A stretch of 64,000 bases of DNA from RGIG9379 sp031553005 (GTDB taxonomy: Bacteria; Bacteroidota; Bacteroidia; Bacteroidales; Paludibacteraceae): NCBI GenBank assembly GCA_031553005.1, contig JAVBMA010000031.1, positions 62,001 through 126,000 on the forward strand, written 5' to 3'. Each line of letters starts with the position of its first letter. Position 1 is the stretch's first letter. The notes below the pieces were generated by a model, which saw only the letters and a program-made list of their open reading frames with translations, had not been told where the DNA came from and made no database searches. Shown piece by piece: positions 49,797 to 58,971 of this stretch. A program made the position numbers and the translations under genes.

Positions 49797-50915
49797 TTAC
49801 GCTTGTTTTTTTACAGATATATCAACTTTTTGAGTTTCGGGTAATGTTTTATTCCTGATTTCCACCTGTTTTATAACATTTTGGGCAAGCTCTGCGAAAG
49901 CCTGTCCTGTTATACTGTCAGGATTGCAAGCTACCGGAATACCGCTATCGCCTCCTTCGCGTATGCTTTGGACAATCGGAATTAATCCCAACAAAGGGAC
50001 ATGCAAATCCTGTGCCAATTTTTTGCCTCCATCTTTCCCGAATAAATAATATTTATTGTCAGGCAGTTCGGCAGGAGTAAACCATGACATGTTTTCAACA
50101 AGTCCGAGTATCGGCACATTTACCTTTTCTCCGGTAAACATACTGATTCCTTTGCGGGCATCGGCCAAGGCAACTTCTTGGGGAGTTGTAACTACAATAG
50201 CTCCTGTTATAGCCAATGTCTGTACCATAGTAAGGTGTATATCGCTGGTGCCGGGAGGAAGGTCGAGTATGAAAAAGTCCAATTCACCCCAGTTCCCGTC
50301 CGAAATCAATTGTTTAAGGGCATTGCTTGCCATTCCGCCACGCCAGAGGACAGCGCTATCAGGATCAACAAAAAAACCGATGGAGAGTATTTTTACCCCA
50401 TATTTTTCTTCGGGCCTAATCAATTCACGTCCGTTTACCGGATCCAAAACGGGACGGGCATCTTCTATTCCAAACATTTTAGGAATTGACGGGCCAAAGA
50501 TATCGGCATCCAACAGACCTACTTTATATCCTTGATTTGCGAGTGCAACCGCCAGATTGGATGAAACGGTGGATTTACCCACTCCGCCTTTACCGGACGA
50601 CACGGCAATGATATTTTTTACTTGCGGAAGCGCCTTTTCCGGAGCTTCGGGTATTTGATTCCTGAAACGGATATTGATGTTCCCTTTGATTTCGGCATCG
50701 GCTCCGGCGTAGGTAATAACAGCTTGTTCGGCAGCTTTTACCAGTGATTTGGCAAATGGGTCATTGGGTTTATCAAGAATCAGGGAAAAGGAAATTTTAT
50801 TTCCGTCAATGCGTATATCATCATCTACCATTCCGGCAGAAACGATGTCAACTCCCGTTCCGGGGTAACGGACATGTTTTAACGCATCAATTATAAGTTG
50901 GGGATAAAAGTCCAT
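49797..50915 (-). CDS. mrp: Mrp/NBP35-type P-loop ATPase (Fe-S carrier)
   Basis: I use the ATG 50915 (MDFYPQLIIDALKHVRYPG, 372 residues). A frame from 50942 runs into a repeat palindrome and is unlikely. An MIP18-like (DUF59) domain at about 1-85 is followed by an ATPase domain with the deviant Walker A SSGKGGVGKSTVSSNLAVAL, LLDADIFGPSIPKMFG, FFILDLPPGTSDIHLT and TTPQEVALADARKGI. The usual C-terminal CPxC motif is replaced by WFTPAELPDNKYYLFG, a form I recall in Bacteroidota. It transfers or inserts Fe-S clusters in the cytoplasm. Confidence 0.9.
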   Translation of the reverse strand: MDFYPQLIIDALKHVRYPGTGVDIVSAGMVDDDIRIDGNKISFSLILDKPNDPFAKSLVKAAEQAVITYAGADAEIKGNINIRFRNQIPEAPEKALPQVKNIIAVSSGKGGVGKSTVSSNLAVALANQGYKVGLLDADIFGPSIPKMFGIEDARPVLDPVNGRELIRPEEKYGVKILSIGFFVDPDSAVLWRGGMASNALKQLISDGNWGELDFFILDLPPGTSDIHLTMVQTLAITGAIVVTTPQEVALADARKGISMFTGEKVNVPILGLVENMSWFTPAELPDNKYYLFGKDGGKKLAQDLHVPLLGLIPIVQSIREGGDSGIPVACNPDSITGQAFAELAQNVIKQVEIRNKTLPETQKVDISVKKQA

Positions 50916-50931
50916 AATAGAATGTTTAAAG

Positions 50932-51063
50932 CCTCCCCCCAACTCCCTCCTCAGGGAGGGGGAGCGGAGCGTATTTTATTGTTTGTTTAATTATTTACTC
51001 AATTATCAGAATGCCCTTCATGCTTAGACACTCCCCCTCCCTGAGGAGGGAGTTGGGAGGAGG
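50932..51063. repeat. large inverted repeat (33-bp arms) between mrp and ddl
   Basis: 50932-50964 and 51031-51063 are reverse complements with one mismatch (arm contains CTCCCTCCTCAGGGAGGGGG, itself partly palindromic). The right arm runs into the end of ddl, and the left arm overlaps a spurious mrp N-terminal extension. REP-like. Confidence 0.8.
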
Positions 51064-52025
51064 CTCTCAATTATCTCTGTCATTACATCCGCAATATTGA
51101 GCCCGGCTGCTTTTACTTGTTGCGGGATGAAACTTGTTTCTGTCATTCCCGGAGTTGTATTTACTTCCAGCAGATAGATATTATCTTTCCCGGTAATTAT
51201 ATAGTCCACGCGAATAATCCCTTTAGCTCCGATGATATCATAGATTGAAGAGGTTAATTGTTGCACTTTAAGTGTCAATTCTTCTGATATGCGGGCAGGA
51301 GTAATCTCTTTTACCTGTCCGTTATACTTGGCATCGAAATCGAAAAATTCGTTTTCGCTGACAACTTCCGTAACTGGCAATACCGTTTTTTTATTTTTTG
51401 CTTTGTATATACCGCATGTAACTTCCGTACCCGACAGAAAACTTTCCATAATCACCTCATTACCTTCGGTAAAGGCTTTCTCAATAGCGGGCAGGATTTG
51501 CTCCATGCTTTTTACTTTAGTTACTCCGAAACTGCTGCCCCCGCCATTTGGTTTGATGAAACAGGGTAGCCCCAACTTTTCTACCACTTTTTCGGCGGTA
51601 ATGGTTTCTCCTTTGCGAAGCAGGATTGACTCTGCAACTTTGATGCCGAATGATTTGAGGTAGTTGTTGCAGAAAAATTTATTGAAAGTCAATGCAGACG
51701 CAAGCACTCCGCAAGAGGAATATGGGATTTCCATCAAGTCAAAATAGCCTTGCAGTTTGCCATCTTCCCCGGGCATTCCGTGAATGGTAATATATGCAAA
51801 ATCAAATGTGTTTTTTTGATTGCCGTAGGTAAAGCTGAAATCGTTTTTGTCAATTGCGATTTTTTCTCCGGCATATTCGACTGTCCAATCTTTACCGATA
51901 ATGGTTACTATATAGAGGTTGAATTTTTTTTTATCGATAAAAGAGTAAATTCCCGCTGCACTTCTCAGGGAAACAATAACCTCCGATTGATTACCGCCGG
52001 CTATGATTGCAATATTTTTTTTCAT
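51024..52025 (-). CDS. ddl: D-alanine--D-alanine ligase
   Basis: The 333-residue ATP-grasp enzyme has KKNIAIIAGGNQSEVIVSLRSA, the HGMPGEDGKLQGYFDLMEIPYSS loop, CFIKPNGGGSSFGVTKV (ATP site), EVTCGIY and LLEVNTTPGMTETSFIPQQ (metal and substrate residues). It joins two D-Ala for peptidoglycan in the cytoplasm. The last twelve residues (LLPTPSSGRGSV) and stop come from a palindromic repeat. It starts at an ATG with a perfect promoter upstream inside the end of the neighbouring L,D-transpeptidase gene. Confidence 0.95.
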   Translation of the reverse strand: MKKNIAIIAGGNQSEVIVSLRSAAGIYSFIDKKKFNLYIVTIIGKDWTVEYAGEKIAIDKNDFSFTYGNQKNTFDFAYITIHGMPGEDGKLQGYFDLMEIPYSSCGVLASALTFNKFFCNNYLKSFGIKVAESILLRKGETITAEKVVEKLGLPCFIKPNGGGSSFGVTKVKSMEQILPAIEKAFTEGNEVIMESFLSGTEVTCGIYKAKNKKTVLPVTEVVSENEFFDFDAKYNGQVKEITPARISEELTLKVQQLTSSIYDIIGAKGIIRVDYIITGKDNIYLLEVNTTPGMTETSFIPQQVKAAGLNIADVMTEIIESLLPTPSSGRGSV

Positions 52026-52057
52026 GCGTAAAAATTGATGATTGGCAATGTTTTCCG

Positions 52058-52088
52058 CAAAAATATTGAATTTTCAATCAAACACAAA
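52058..52088 (-). promoter_or_regulatory. ddl promoter inside the end of the L,D-transpeptidase gene
   Basis: TTTG (52088-52085), 19-bp spacer, TATTTTTG (52065-52058). Perfect consensus match, 33 bp before the ddl ATG. Confidence 0.65.
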
Positions 52089-53087
52089 AACAATTGCATT
52101 ATCAATTTTTCCCCACTTATAAATAAATTCGGCATGTGAGGAGATTGTCCTTACACACATGTGGGAACGCGGGGTAGTGCCCAGCGAGGGACTGCTTTCT
52201 ACTATTTTGGAATCTATGGGACCGTTTACCGGAACTCCGTGTAAATGGGCGCCACTGGAGAAGCGGCTGGCATAAGGTGCGAATCCGGCTCTTTCCGACG
52301 AACCATCGTCATTATAAATCATCTTATATTTTTTTTGCTGAACAACAAAAATGCCAAGCGGAGTCTCATGCTGGTAAGGAGGTTTGTGCAAACCGGTAGT
52401 CGCTTTGACCATACTTCTTACAAACCATATTGAATCTATTTTTTCGAGAGTGGCAATGTTTTGGTTGGTTCTGTCTACAAAGATGGTTTTCTTAAAAGTA
52501 ATGCTGTCGTCAAGAGTTTTGACATATCTTTTAGGCACTTTCCATTCACCCTCAAAATGGAGAGTTTTGATTTTTATAAAGTTCCCATCCGTTCCTGTTA
52601 GCTTTACAAGAGAACCGTCCCTGCCATAAAGCAGAGGAATTATTGAATCGGACAAAGAGTAAAGAGGTGCGGATTGGTATCGCTCGACTCCCAACGAATC
52701 AGATACCCAATTGTAATCGTTACGACGAAAATTTTTTACCGTCTTGGCTTCCCCATTAAAGTTTTTGTAGTTTTGAAGTATTGCCCATGAAATGGCGTTT
52801 TCTTGAATTGAGTCCAGAAAAATCAGCTTTTTTCGTATTTTATCCCACTGAAATTCTCGTGTAGTAGCTTTATAAGGATAGTTATCCGGAAGGGTGTCTT
52901 TATCATAAAGAAACTCTTTTCTTATTCTGACCTTAATTTTAGGTTTGATATCACTTTTTTTAATTTCAGCCTTTGTCTCGGTTTTAATCTCATCTTGTTT
53001 TTTCTCCTTTGCGGGACCTTCCTGGCTTTTTGTGTGACATGCGTATGAAATAAGGAGGCATATCAGAAATATTATATTTAATCGCAT
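52074..53087 (-). CDS. L,D-transpeptidase lipoprotein (YkuD domain)
   Basis: Starting at 53087, the product (337 residues) has a lipoprotein signal (IIFLICLLISYAC, Cys17), a Lys/Glu-rich linker, and a C-terminal YkuD domain. The domain has FVVQQKKYKM, GAHLHGVPV (catalytic His) and SHMCVRTISSHAEFIY, with the active-site Cys in S-H-x-C. Met replaces the usual Gly of SHGC. It would form 3-3 crosslinks or attach proteins to peptidoglycan. It is separated from the ddl gene by 48 bp and lies back to back with a second L,D-transpeptidase gene. Confidence 0.88.
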   Translation of the reverse strand: MRLNIIFLICLLISYACHTKSQEGPAKEKKQDEIKTETKAEIKKSDIKPKIKVRIRKEFLYDKDTLPDNYPYKATTREFQWDKIRKKLIFLDSIQENAISWAILQNYKNFNGEAKTVKNFRRNDYNWVSDSLGVERYQSAPLYSLSDSIIPLLYGRDGSLVKLTGTDGNFIKIKTLHFEGEWKVPKRYVKTLDDSITFKKTIFVDRTNQNIATLEKIDSIWFVRSMVKATTGLHKPPYQHETPLGIFVVQQKKYKMIYNDDGSSERAGFAPYASRFSSGAHLHGVPVNGPIDSKIVESSPSLGTTPRSHMCVRTISSHAEFIYKWGKIDNAIVFVFD

Positions 53088-53338
53088 TTTTTCAATCATA
53101 AAACGGAGATTTATTAAGGTAAATAAGTAAAAACAGGTTCTCTCCTTTGTAAAGGAATAAACGCCTTGAAATATGATAATGTTTTGAGAAAATGCTAATA
53201 GTTTCTAATATGGACGGACACTCAGTTTTAGTTTCCTTATTCTATTTTGTTAGTATTGGAATAGTTTGAGTTAATTAATACTTTTTATTTCCAAATCTGC
53301 ATAATTATTTGTATATTCGTAAGTTAAGCTAATAAAAT

Positions 53339-54025
53339 ATGAGAAAAAAGATTGTATATATTGTTTTGTTATTAACCGTATTTCTATGTTCACCTTTTCT
53401 GAAAGGCACAGACTCTAACCTATCCAATATTTTTGATTGCAGACAACTTTATACTGACATGCGATTGGAGAATATTGTTGATTATACGGCATTTGAACAA
53501 GCTTTTGCGGGATATAACAAAATTGGAAGTAAATGTAATGGAATCATTACCCTTATTGATTTTACGAAGCCTTCGACAGAAGAGCGTTTTTACGTTTTGG
53601 ACGTAAAGCAGAAAAAAATGTTGTTTTGTTCTTATGTGTCTCATGGAAGGAATAGCGGAGAAAATTATGCAACTTCATTTTCCAATCAAAGCGGTTCGCA
53701 CAAAAGTTCCCTTGGCTTTTATCTGACCGAAAATACTTACTATGGCAAAAATGGTTATTCGCTGGTTTTGTCCGGATTGGAAAAAGGCATTAATGACAAG
53801 GCAAAAGAACGGGCAATTGTTATCCACGGCGCTTCTTATTCAAATCCTTCCATCATTGCCTGTAACGGACGGTTGGGACGAAGTTTTGGTTGCCCGGCTT
53901 TGCCCGAGTCTGTCAGTGAGTCCATTATCAACACCATCAAAAACGGTTCTCTTTTGTATATTTATGCAAATGATAAGAATTATCTGAACAGTAGTAGTTT
54001 TTTATCGCACGGTAAAACTTTTTAG
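53339..54025 (+). CDS. murein L,D-transpeptidase catalytic-domain family protein
   Basis: The 228-residue product has a signal peptide (IVYIVLLLTVFLCSPFLKG) and the family sequence: IITLIDFTKPSTEERFYVLDV, FCSYVSHGRNSGENYATSF, LGFYLTENTYYG, AIVIHGASYSN (catalytic His) and LGRSFGCPALPE with the Cys in S-F-G-C-P. Probably exported and acting on peptidoglycan. It is divergent from the other L,D-transpeptidase gene across a 250-bp spacer and ends at a strong terminator. Confidence 0.88.
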   Translation: MRKKIVYIVLLLTVFLCSPFLKGTDSNLSNIFDCRQLYTDMRLENIVDYTAFEQAFAGYNKIGSKCNGIITLIDFTKPSTEERFYVLDVKQKKMLFCSYVSHGRNSGENYATSFSNQSGSHKSSLGFYLTENTYYGKNGYSLVLSGLEKGINDKAKERAIVIHGASYSNPSIIACNGRLGRSFGCPALPESVSESIINTIKNGSLLYIYANDKNYLNSSSFLSHGKTF

Positions 54026-54050
54026 AAGGAAGCGAAGAGAGTTGAGGAAA

Positions 54051-54107
54051 GAAGAAGAAAAAAGACTTTCCAGGTTTTCAAAACCTGGAAAGTCTTTTTT
54101 CTTCTTC
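54051..54107. terminator. perfect 28-bp hairpin terminator (also a REP-like palindrome)
   Basis: 54051-54078 and 54080-54107 are perfect reverse complements with one base between (core CCAGGTTTTCAAAACCTGG), then a T-rich stretch. The core resembles a common intergenic repeat of the phylum. Confidence 0.8.
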
Positions 54108-54153
54108 TTTCATTTTTTTTTCGTTATTTTGCGTTATATATATTTTTTGATTC

Positions 54154-56301
54154 ATGGATAAGATTTTTGATCATATAAGCTTCTCTTTACCTCTTGGAAA
54201 TCCGATTTTAATCTTTTCTATTGTATTGTTTATTATCCTGTTTGCTCCCCTTACGCTTAACCGGCTTAAAGTTCCGCATATCATAGGCTTTATTATTTCC
54301 GGTATCATTTTTGGTCCGAATGGATTCAATATCCTTTCAAGGGATGAAAGTTTTAAACTTTTCGGAGCGGTAGGACTGCTTTATATCATGTTTCTTGCCG
54401 GATTGGAGATGGATCTTTCCGACTTCAAAAAGAACAAGAAAAAAGGTATATTTTTCGGTATAGCCACTTTCCTCATTCCGATGATACTCGGAGTCGCAAC
54501 CAGCTATTTTTGAGTTGGATACATTTTGAAAGAAGCTGTCCCGGACGGGAATATTATATGGAGCAATAATATGACTACCACAGGCTATCTTGTGATGTCG
54601 TCCATCCTGCTTGCCAGTATGTATGCTTCCCATACACTTATTTCTTATCCGATTGTCGGGCGTTTTGGAGTTACCAAGAATAGTTCGGTGAGCATCACAA
54701 TCGGGGGAACTATGATTACCAATACATTTGCCCTCCTTATTTTAGCAGTTATAGCAGGTATGACCAAAGGGAATATTGATAGTTTCTTTTGGATTAAACT
54801 CTCAATTTCCGTTCTTATTTTCGGATTCATTGTTGTTTTTATTTTTCCCAAAATAGCTGAACATTTCTTCAAACGATATGAAGATAGTATCCTGCAATAT
54901 ATTTTTGTTTTAGCAATGGTTTTTCTTGGCGGATTCCTTGCCGAACTGGCAGGACTTGAGGCAATTATCGGAGCGTTCCTTGTCGGTTTGGCTCTGAACC
55001 GTCTCATCCCTCGTATCTCCCCGTTAATGAACCGTCTCGACTTTGTAGGAAATGCGCTGTTTATTCCTTTTTTTCTGATCGGGGTAGGAATGCTGATCGA
55101 TTTGAAGGTCGTATTCAACGGGTTTGATACATTAATTGTAGCTGTTGTCATGTGTTCGATAGCGACTTTGTCAAAATATCTCGCTGCTGTAATTACCCGT
55201 AAAACATTCAAAATGACAAAAGAAGAGGGTCTGATGATGTTTGGGTTAAGTAATTCGCAGGCGGCGGCAACATTGGCAGCCGTTACAATCGGATATAATA
55301 TCGTTGTCGGATATGCATCGGACGGAACAGCTATTCATCTTTTCAACGATGATGTGTTGAACGGGACTATTGTGATGATTCTGGTTACATGTACTATCGC
55401 TTCGTTTGCAACGGAGAAAGCAGCAAGAAAGCTGGCAGTACAACAAGACCGCCTGGAAGATGAGCTGAAGACAGAAAAACTGGTAGACCGTATTTTGATT
55501 CCGGTATACAATCCAGATACCCTGAATAGCTTGATGGAGCTTGCTGTTTTATTGAAAAATCCGAAAAGTAAAGAACCGATTTACGCACTCAGCGTAACTA
55601 ATGATTCCAATTCGGGCGTAGATAACAGTATCGCGAAGTGTAAGAAAATATTGGAGAAAGCTGCCAGTATCGCTTCCGCTACTGATAATACGGTACGTAT
55701 GATTACCCGCTACGATATTAATGTAACCAGCGGGATCATTCACACGATGAAAGAGAATTATATTACCGAAGTCGTAATGGGGTTGCATCACAAATCAAGC
55801 TTTGCCGATTCTTTTTTCGGAGCTAAGACGGATAACCTGCTTAAGGCTACCAATCAGATGATTATGATCTCGAAGTCCATACAACCGATCAGCACCATAA
55901 AAAGAGTAGTAGTAGCTGTTCCGGCAAAAGCCGAGTTTGAGGTCGGTTTTGTAAAATGGTATGACAGGGTAAAGAATCTGAGTAAACAGATTGGAGCCAC
56001 AACTTCTTTTTTTGCTCATTCCGATACCTTGAAGCAGATACGTATATTAGCAAAAAGAAATAAATTTGGCGTTGAAACCCGTTTTGAAGAGCTGGAAGAT
56101 TGGGACGATTTCCTGATGCTGACCAGAGAGGTTGAGATAAATGATCTTTTTGTGGTCGTTGTTTCACGTAAGACATCTATCTCTTACAATGCAGCATTTG
56201 AAAAATTGCCCGGGCATCTTTCCAAGTATTTTGCAAACAACAGTTTTATCGTCCTTTATCCCGATCAGTTTGAAGAGCCGAATAATGAGGATAACATCTA
56301 A
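54154..56301 (+). pseudogene. CPA2-family cation:proton antiporter gene interrupted by an in-frame TGA
   Basis: The frame from ATG 54154 encodes an N-terminal antiporter segment (NRLKVPHIIGFIISGIIFGP, GLLYIMFLAGLEMDL, GVATSYF) and then TGA at 54511-54513. Reading on in the same frame gives VGYILKEAVPDG and the rest of the transporter (TLISYPIVGRFGV, TNTFALLILAVIAG, FLVGLALNRLIP) plus a UspA-like C-terminal half, to the stop at 56301. So a single 716-codon gene is broken by one stop. The N-terminal 119 residues alone cannot be functional. A TTG at 54526 could in principle start a second product. TGA serves as a normal stop in other genes here, so recoding is unlikely; a mutation or sequencing error is more likely. 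Confidence 0.75.
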
Positions 56302-56400
56302 GATGTCTGATTTGACAAAGATAAAGAATCAATGTTTTTTTGGAAGTAAGTGCTCTCTTATCCGCAATATTACCACTTATTTCAACGTCAATATATTTTA

Positions 56401-56469
56401 TAAACACAAAGGCACAAAGAACGCAAAGTTGTGTTTGCTTTTTTTATTTCCTTTGTGGCTTTGTGTTTA
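56401..56469. repeat. CACAAAG repeat with inverted copy
   Basis: TAAACACAAAGGCACAAAG (56401-56419) is inverted with one mismatch at 56451-56469. CACAAAG-like units form a short array inside. The rest of the 291-bp gap between the antiporter and acyltransferase genes has no gene. Confidence 0.6.
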
Positions 56470-56592
56470 CTATTTTTCATTAGTGTAAAATGCCAGATAC
56501 GCATATAATTTTTTAAACTATAAAATAAAGTAATACTTTTTCCGATTCTTTTATAAGGAAGAAGTTTAAAGAAATTTTTTCAGTCAGGCGAA

Positions 56593-57915
56593 ATGAGTAA
56601 GAAGATTTATCAGAAAACAATTCTTTACAGCGTGTTGCGGGTGTACAGTAATTTTATTTACCGGCGCTGGTTTAGTTCTATTGAGGTTAATGGGAAAGAT
56701 ACGATTCCGGAAAATACATCTGTGATTTTTGCTCCCAATCATCAAAACGGATTTATTGATGCAATGGCTCTTCTGTCGTCTTCGCCCGGACCGGTGGTCT
56801 TTCTGGCGCGTGCCGACTTGTTTAAGAAAAAAACATTGGATAAAATGTTACGGGCATTGAAAATCATGCCGGCATACCGTATCCGTGACGGGATTCAAAA
56901 TCTGAAAAAAAATGAAGATTCTTTTGAACAGGCTATTGAGGTTTTATTGCATAAGGATTTCTTTTGCCTGATGCCCGAAGGCGGACAAGATGAAGTAAGA
57001 ACACTCCGTCCGTTGGTAAAGGGAATGTTTCGTATCGCTTTTGCCACACAGGATATATTGAAAGATACGGATTCGGTAAAAATTGTGCCTGTGGGCATTG
57101 ATTATAGTAATTATGACCATAGTGGAGGCCATTTGATCGTAAATTTCGGGAAAGCAATAAATATAAAGGATTATTATGATTCTTATCTGGAAAATCCTCC
57201 GGTAGCACAAAATCAGTTGCGTGACGAATTGTCTAAACGGATGGCTCCATTGATGCTAAATATTAAAACGAAGGATTATTACGACTCTTTCTTTGTTACC
57301 TCTTATCTCTATAATTCGGAAATGCTCGATGAAATGGATCTGGAAGACAATGAAACGAACCGTTTAGCTGCTCGCCAACAGATAGTGGATTTGCTGCAAA
57401 AGGCAGAAGATAATAATTCGCCGTTATTGCCCGAATGGGATAAACTTTGCAAGAAATGGGAAGCTAAACATAAAAATGTTGCTTTCTCTGCCCACATTTG
57501 CGAATTTGGCAATAAAATAGATGTAAACCTGATTATTTCTCTCTGCTATATGATCGTTACGTCCCCGTTATTTTTGTACAGTGCATTAGTCAACGGGATA
57601 CCTTATTTACTGACAAAATATTTAACTCGTAAATCAACGGGAACAGGTTTTCAAGCTTCTTTTGTTTTCGGATTATCTGCATTATTATTTCCTGTTTTTT
57701 ACCTGTTCGAAACAATCGCATTTGCATTTATTGCCCCGACATTCTGGACAGGAGTTGCTTTTGCATTGGCGCTTCCGCTCTCATTTTTCTTTATGTTGCG
57801 TTACAAATGGCGCTTCTCTTTTGTCAGGGAACGGATTAAGAATATTTTAAAGAGAGACAGGGAAATTCCGGAAATCATGGAATATGCAAGACAATTGCTT
57901 AAAAGTGAAAGGTGA
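56593..57915 (+). CDS. 1-acyl-sn-glycerol-3-phosphate acyltransferase (PlsC-like)
   Basis: The 440-residue protein has the PlsC acyltransferase domain in its N-half (FAPNHQNGFIDAMALL, His and Asp of the catalytic motif, here with five residues between; FCLMPEGGQDEVR as the substrate-binding motif; VPVGIDYSNYDH). The C-half has three or four hydrophobic segments. It acylates lysophosphatidate or a related acceptor at the inner membrane. The last four residues, KSER, and the TGA arise from a heptamer repeat (AAAAGTG, AAAGGTG). The ruvB start follows 13 bp later, indicating co-transcription. Confidence 0.87.
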   Translation: MSKKIYQKTILYSVLRVYSNFIYRRWFSSIEVNGKDTIPENTSVIFAPNHQNGFIDAMALLSSSPGPVVFLARADLFKKKTLDKMLRALKIMPAYRIRDGIQNLKKNEDSFEQAIEVLLHKDFFCLMPEGGQDEVRTLRPLVKGMFRIAFATQDILKDTDSVKIVPVGIDYSNYDHSGGHLIVNFGKAINIKDYYDSYLENPPVAQNQLRDELSKRMAPLMLNIKTKDYYDSFFVTSYLYNSEMLDEMDLEDNETNRLAARQQIVDLLQKAEDNNSPLLPEWDKLCKKWEAKHKNVAFSAHICEFGNKIDVNLIISLCYMIVTSPLFLYSALVNGIPYLLTKYLTRKSTGTGFQASFVFGLSALLFPVFYLFETIAFAFIAPTFWTGVAFALALPLSFFFMLRYKWRFSFVRERIKNILKRDREIPEIMEYARQLLKSER

Positions 57916-57928
57916 GCAAATAGAGAAT

Positions 57929-58951
57929 ATGGAAGATTTTGATATAAGAGATACATCTGTCAATGATCAGGAGCGGGATTTTGAAAATGCCCTCCGCCCG
58001 TTGTCTTTTGATGATTTTTCCGGACAGGCAAAGATCATTGAAAACCTGCGCATATTTGTGCAGGCGGCAAAGATGCGCGGAGAACCGCTTGATCATGTGC
58101 TTTTTCATGGTCCTCCCGGATTGGGAAAAACGACACTGTCCAATATTATTGCCAATGAATTAGGAGTGGGATTTAAAGTGACTTCGGGACCTGTGTTGGA
58201 TAAACCCGGAGATCTTGCCGGATTGCTTACCAATCTGGAAACAAATGATGTTATTTTTATCGATGAAATCCATCGTTTGAGTCCGGTGGTAGAAGAGTAT
58301 CTTTACTCTGCCATGGAAGACTACCGCATTGATATTATGCTCGACAAAGGGCCGAATGCTCGTTCTATACAAATTGATATTAATCCGTTTACTCTGGTGG
58401 GAGCAACAACCCGGAGCGGATTATTAACCAGCCCTTTGCGTGCCCGTTTCGGGATTAACTGCCATTTGGAGTATTATGATAGCAGCGTATTGACGACTAT
58501 TGTAAAGAGATCGGCCTCGCTGCTCAATATGCCATGTGAAATTAAAGCTGCCGAGGAAGTGGCGGGAAGGAGCCGGGGAACTCCGCGTATTGCAAATGCC
58601 TTGTTGCGGCGTGTCAGGGATTTCGCACAGGTGAAAGGCAATGGGAAAATAGATATAGAGATTGCCCGTTATGCTCTTGAGGCTCTCAATATAGACCGTT
58701 ATGGACTCGATGAAATCGATAATAAGATATTAAATCTGATGATTGATAAGTTTAACGGAGGTCCTGTCGGGTTAACTACTATCGCAACTGCTTTGGGCGA
58801 GGATGCGGGAACGATTGAGGAGGTATATGAACCTTTTTTGATAAAAGAAGGGTTTTTGAAACGGACTCCGCGAGGACGTGAAGTGACTGATTTGGCATAT
58901 AAACATTTGGGTAAATTAAGATTCAACCAACAAGGTTCGTTATTTGACTGA
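57929..58951 (+). CDS. ruvB: Holliday junction branch migration ATPase RuvB
   Basis: Starting at the ATG 57929 (MEDFDIRDTSVNDQERDFEN, 340 residues) gives the usual length. A frame from 57884 overlaps the acyltransferase gene by 32 bp and is not likely. Motifs: RPLSFDDFSGQ, Walker A HGPPGLGKTTLSNII, Walker B FIDEIHRL, sensor 1 GATTRSGLLTSPLRARFG, arginine/sensor 2 SRGTPRIANALLRRVRDFA, C-terminal winged helix (TPRGREVTDLAYKHLG). With RuvA it moves Holliday junctions; ruvA and ruvC are not nearby. Confidence 0.97.
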   Translation: MEDFDIRDTSVNDQERDFENALRPLSFDDFSGQAKIIENLRIFVQAAKMRGEPLDHVLFHGPPGLGKTTLSNIIANELGVGFKVTSGPVLDKPGDLAGLLTNLETNDVIFIDEIHRLSPVVEEYLYSAMEDYRIDIMLDKGPNARSIQIDINPFTLVGATTRSGLLTSPLRARFGINCHLEYYDSSVLTTIVKRSASLLNMPCEIKAAEEVAGRSRGTPRIANALLRRVRDFAQVKGNGKIDIEIARYALEALNIDRYGLDEIDNKILNLMIDKFNGGPVGLTTIATALGEDAGTIEEVYEPFLIKEGFLKRTPRGREVTDLAYKHLGKLRFNQQGSLFD

Positions 58952-58971
58952 TAAATAATTTGATTCTTAAT

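Noticed and set aside
50056..50535. 159-codon plus-strand frame
   Set aside because: Antisense to mrp, whose P-loop motifs are certain.
54511..54513. TGA as selenocysteine or Trp recoding
   Set aside because: TGA is a normal stop for sufD, rluD, mrp-region and other genes; no SECIS-like hairpin or Sec motif; an antiporter has no reason for Sec.
54645..55211. 188-codon minus-strand frame
   Set aside because: Antisense to the antiporter; the plus strand carries recognisable transporter motifs.
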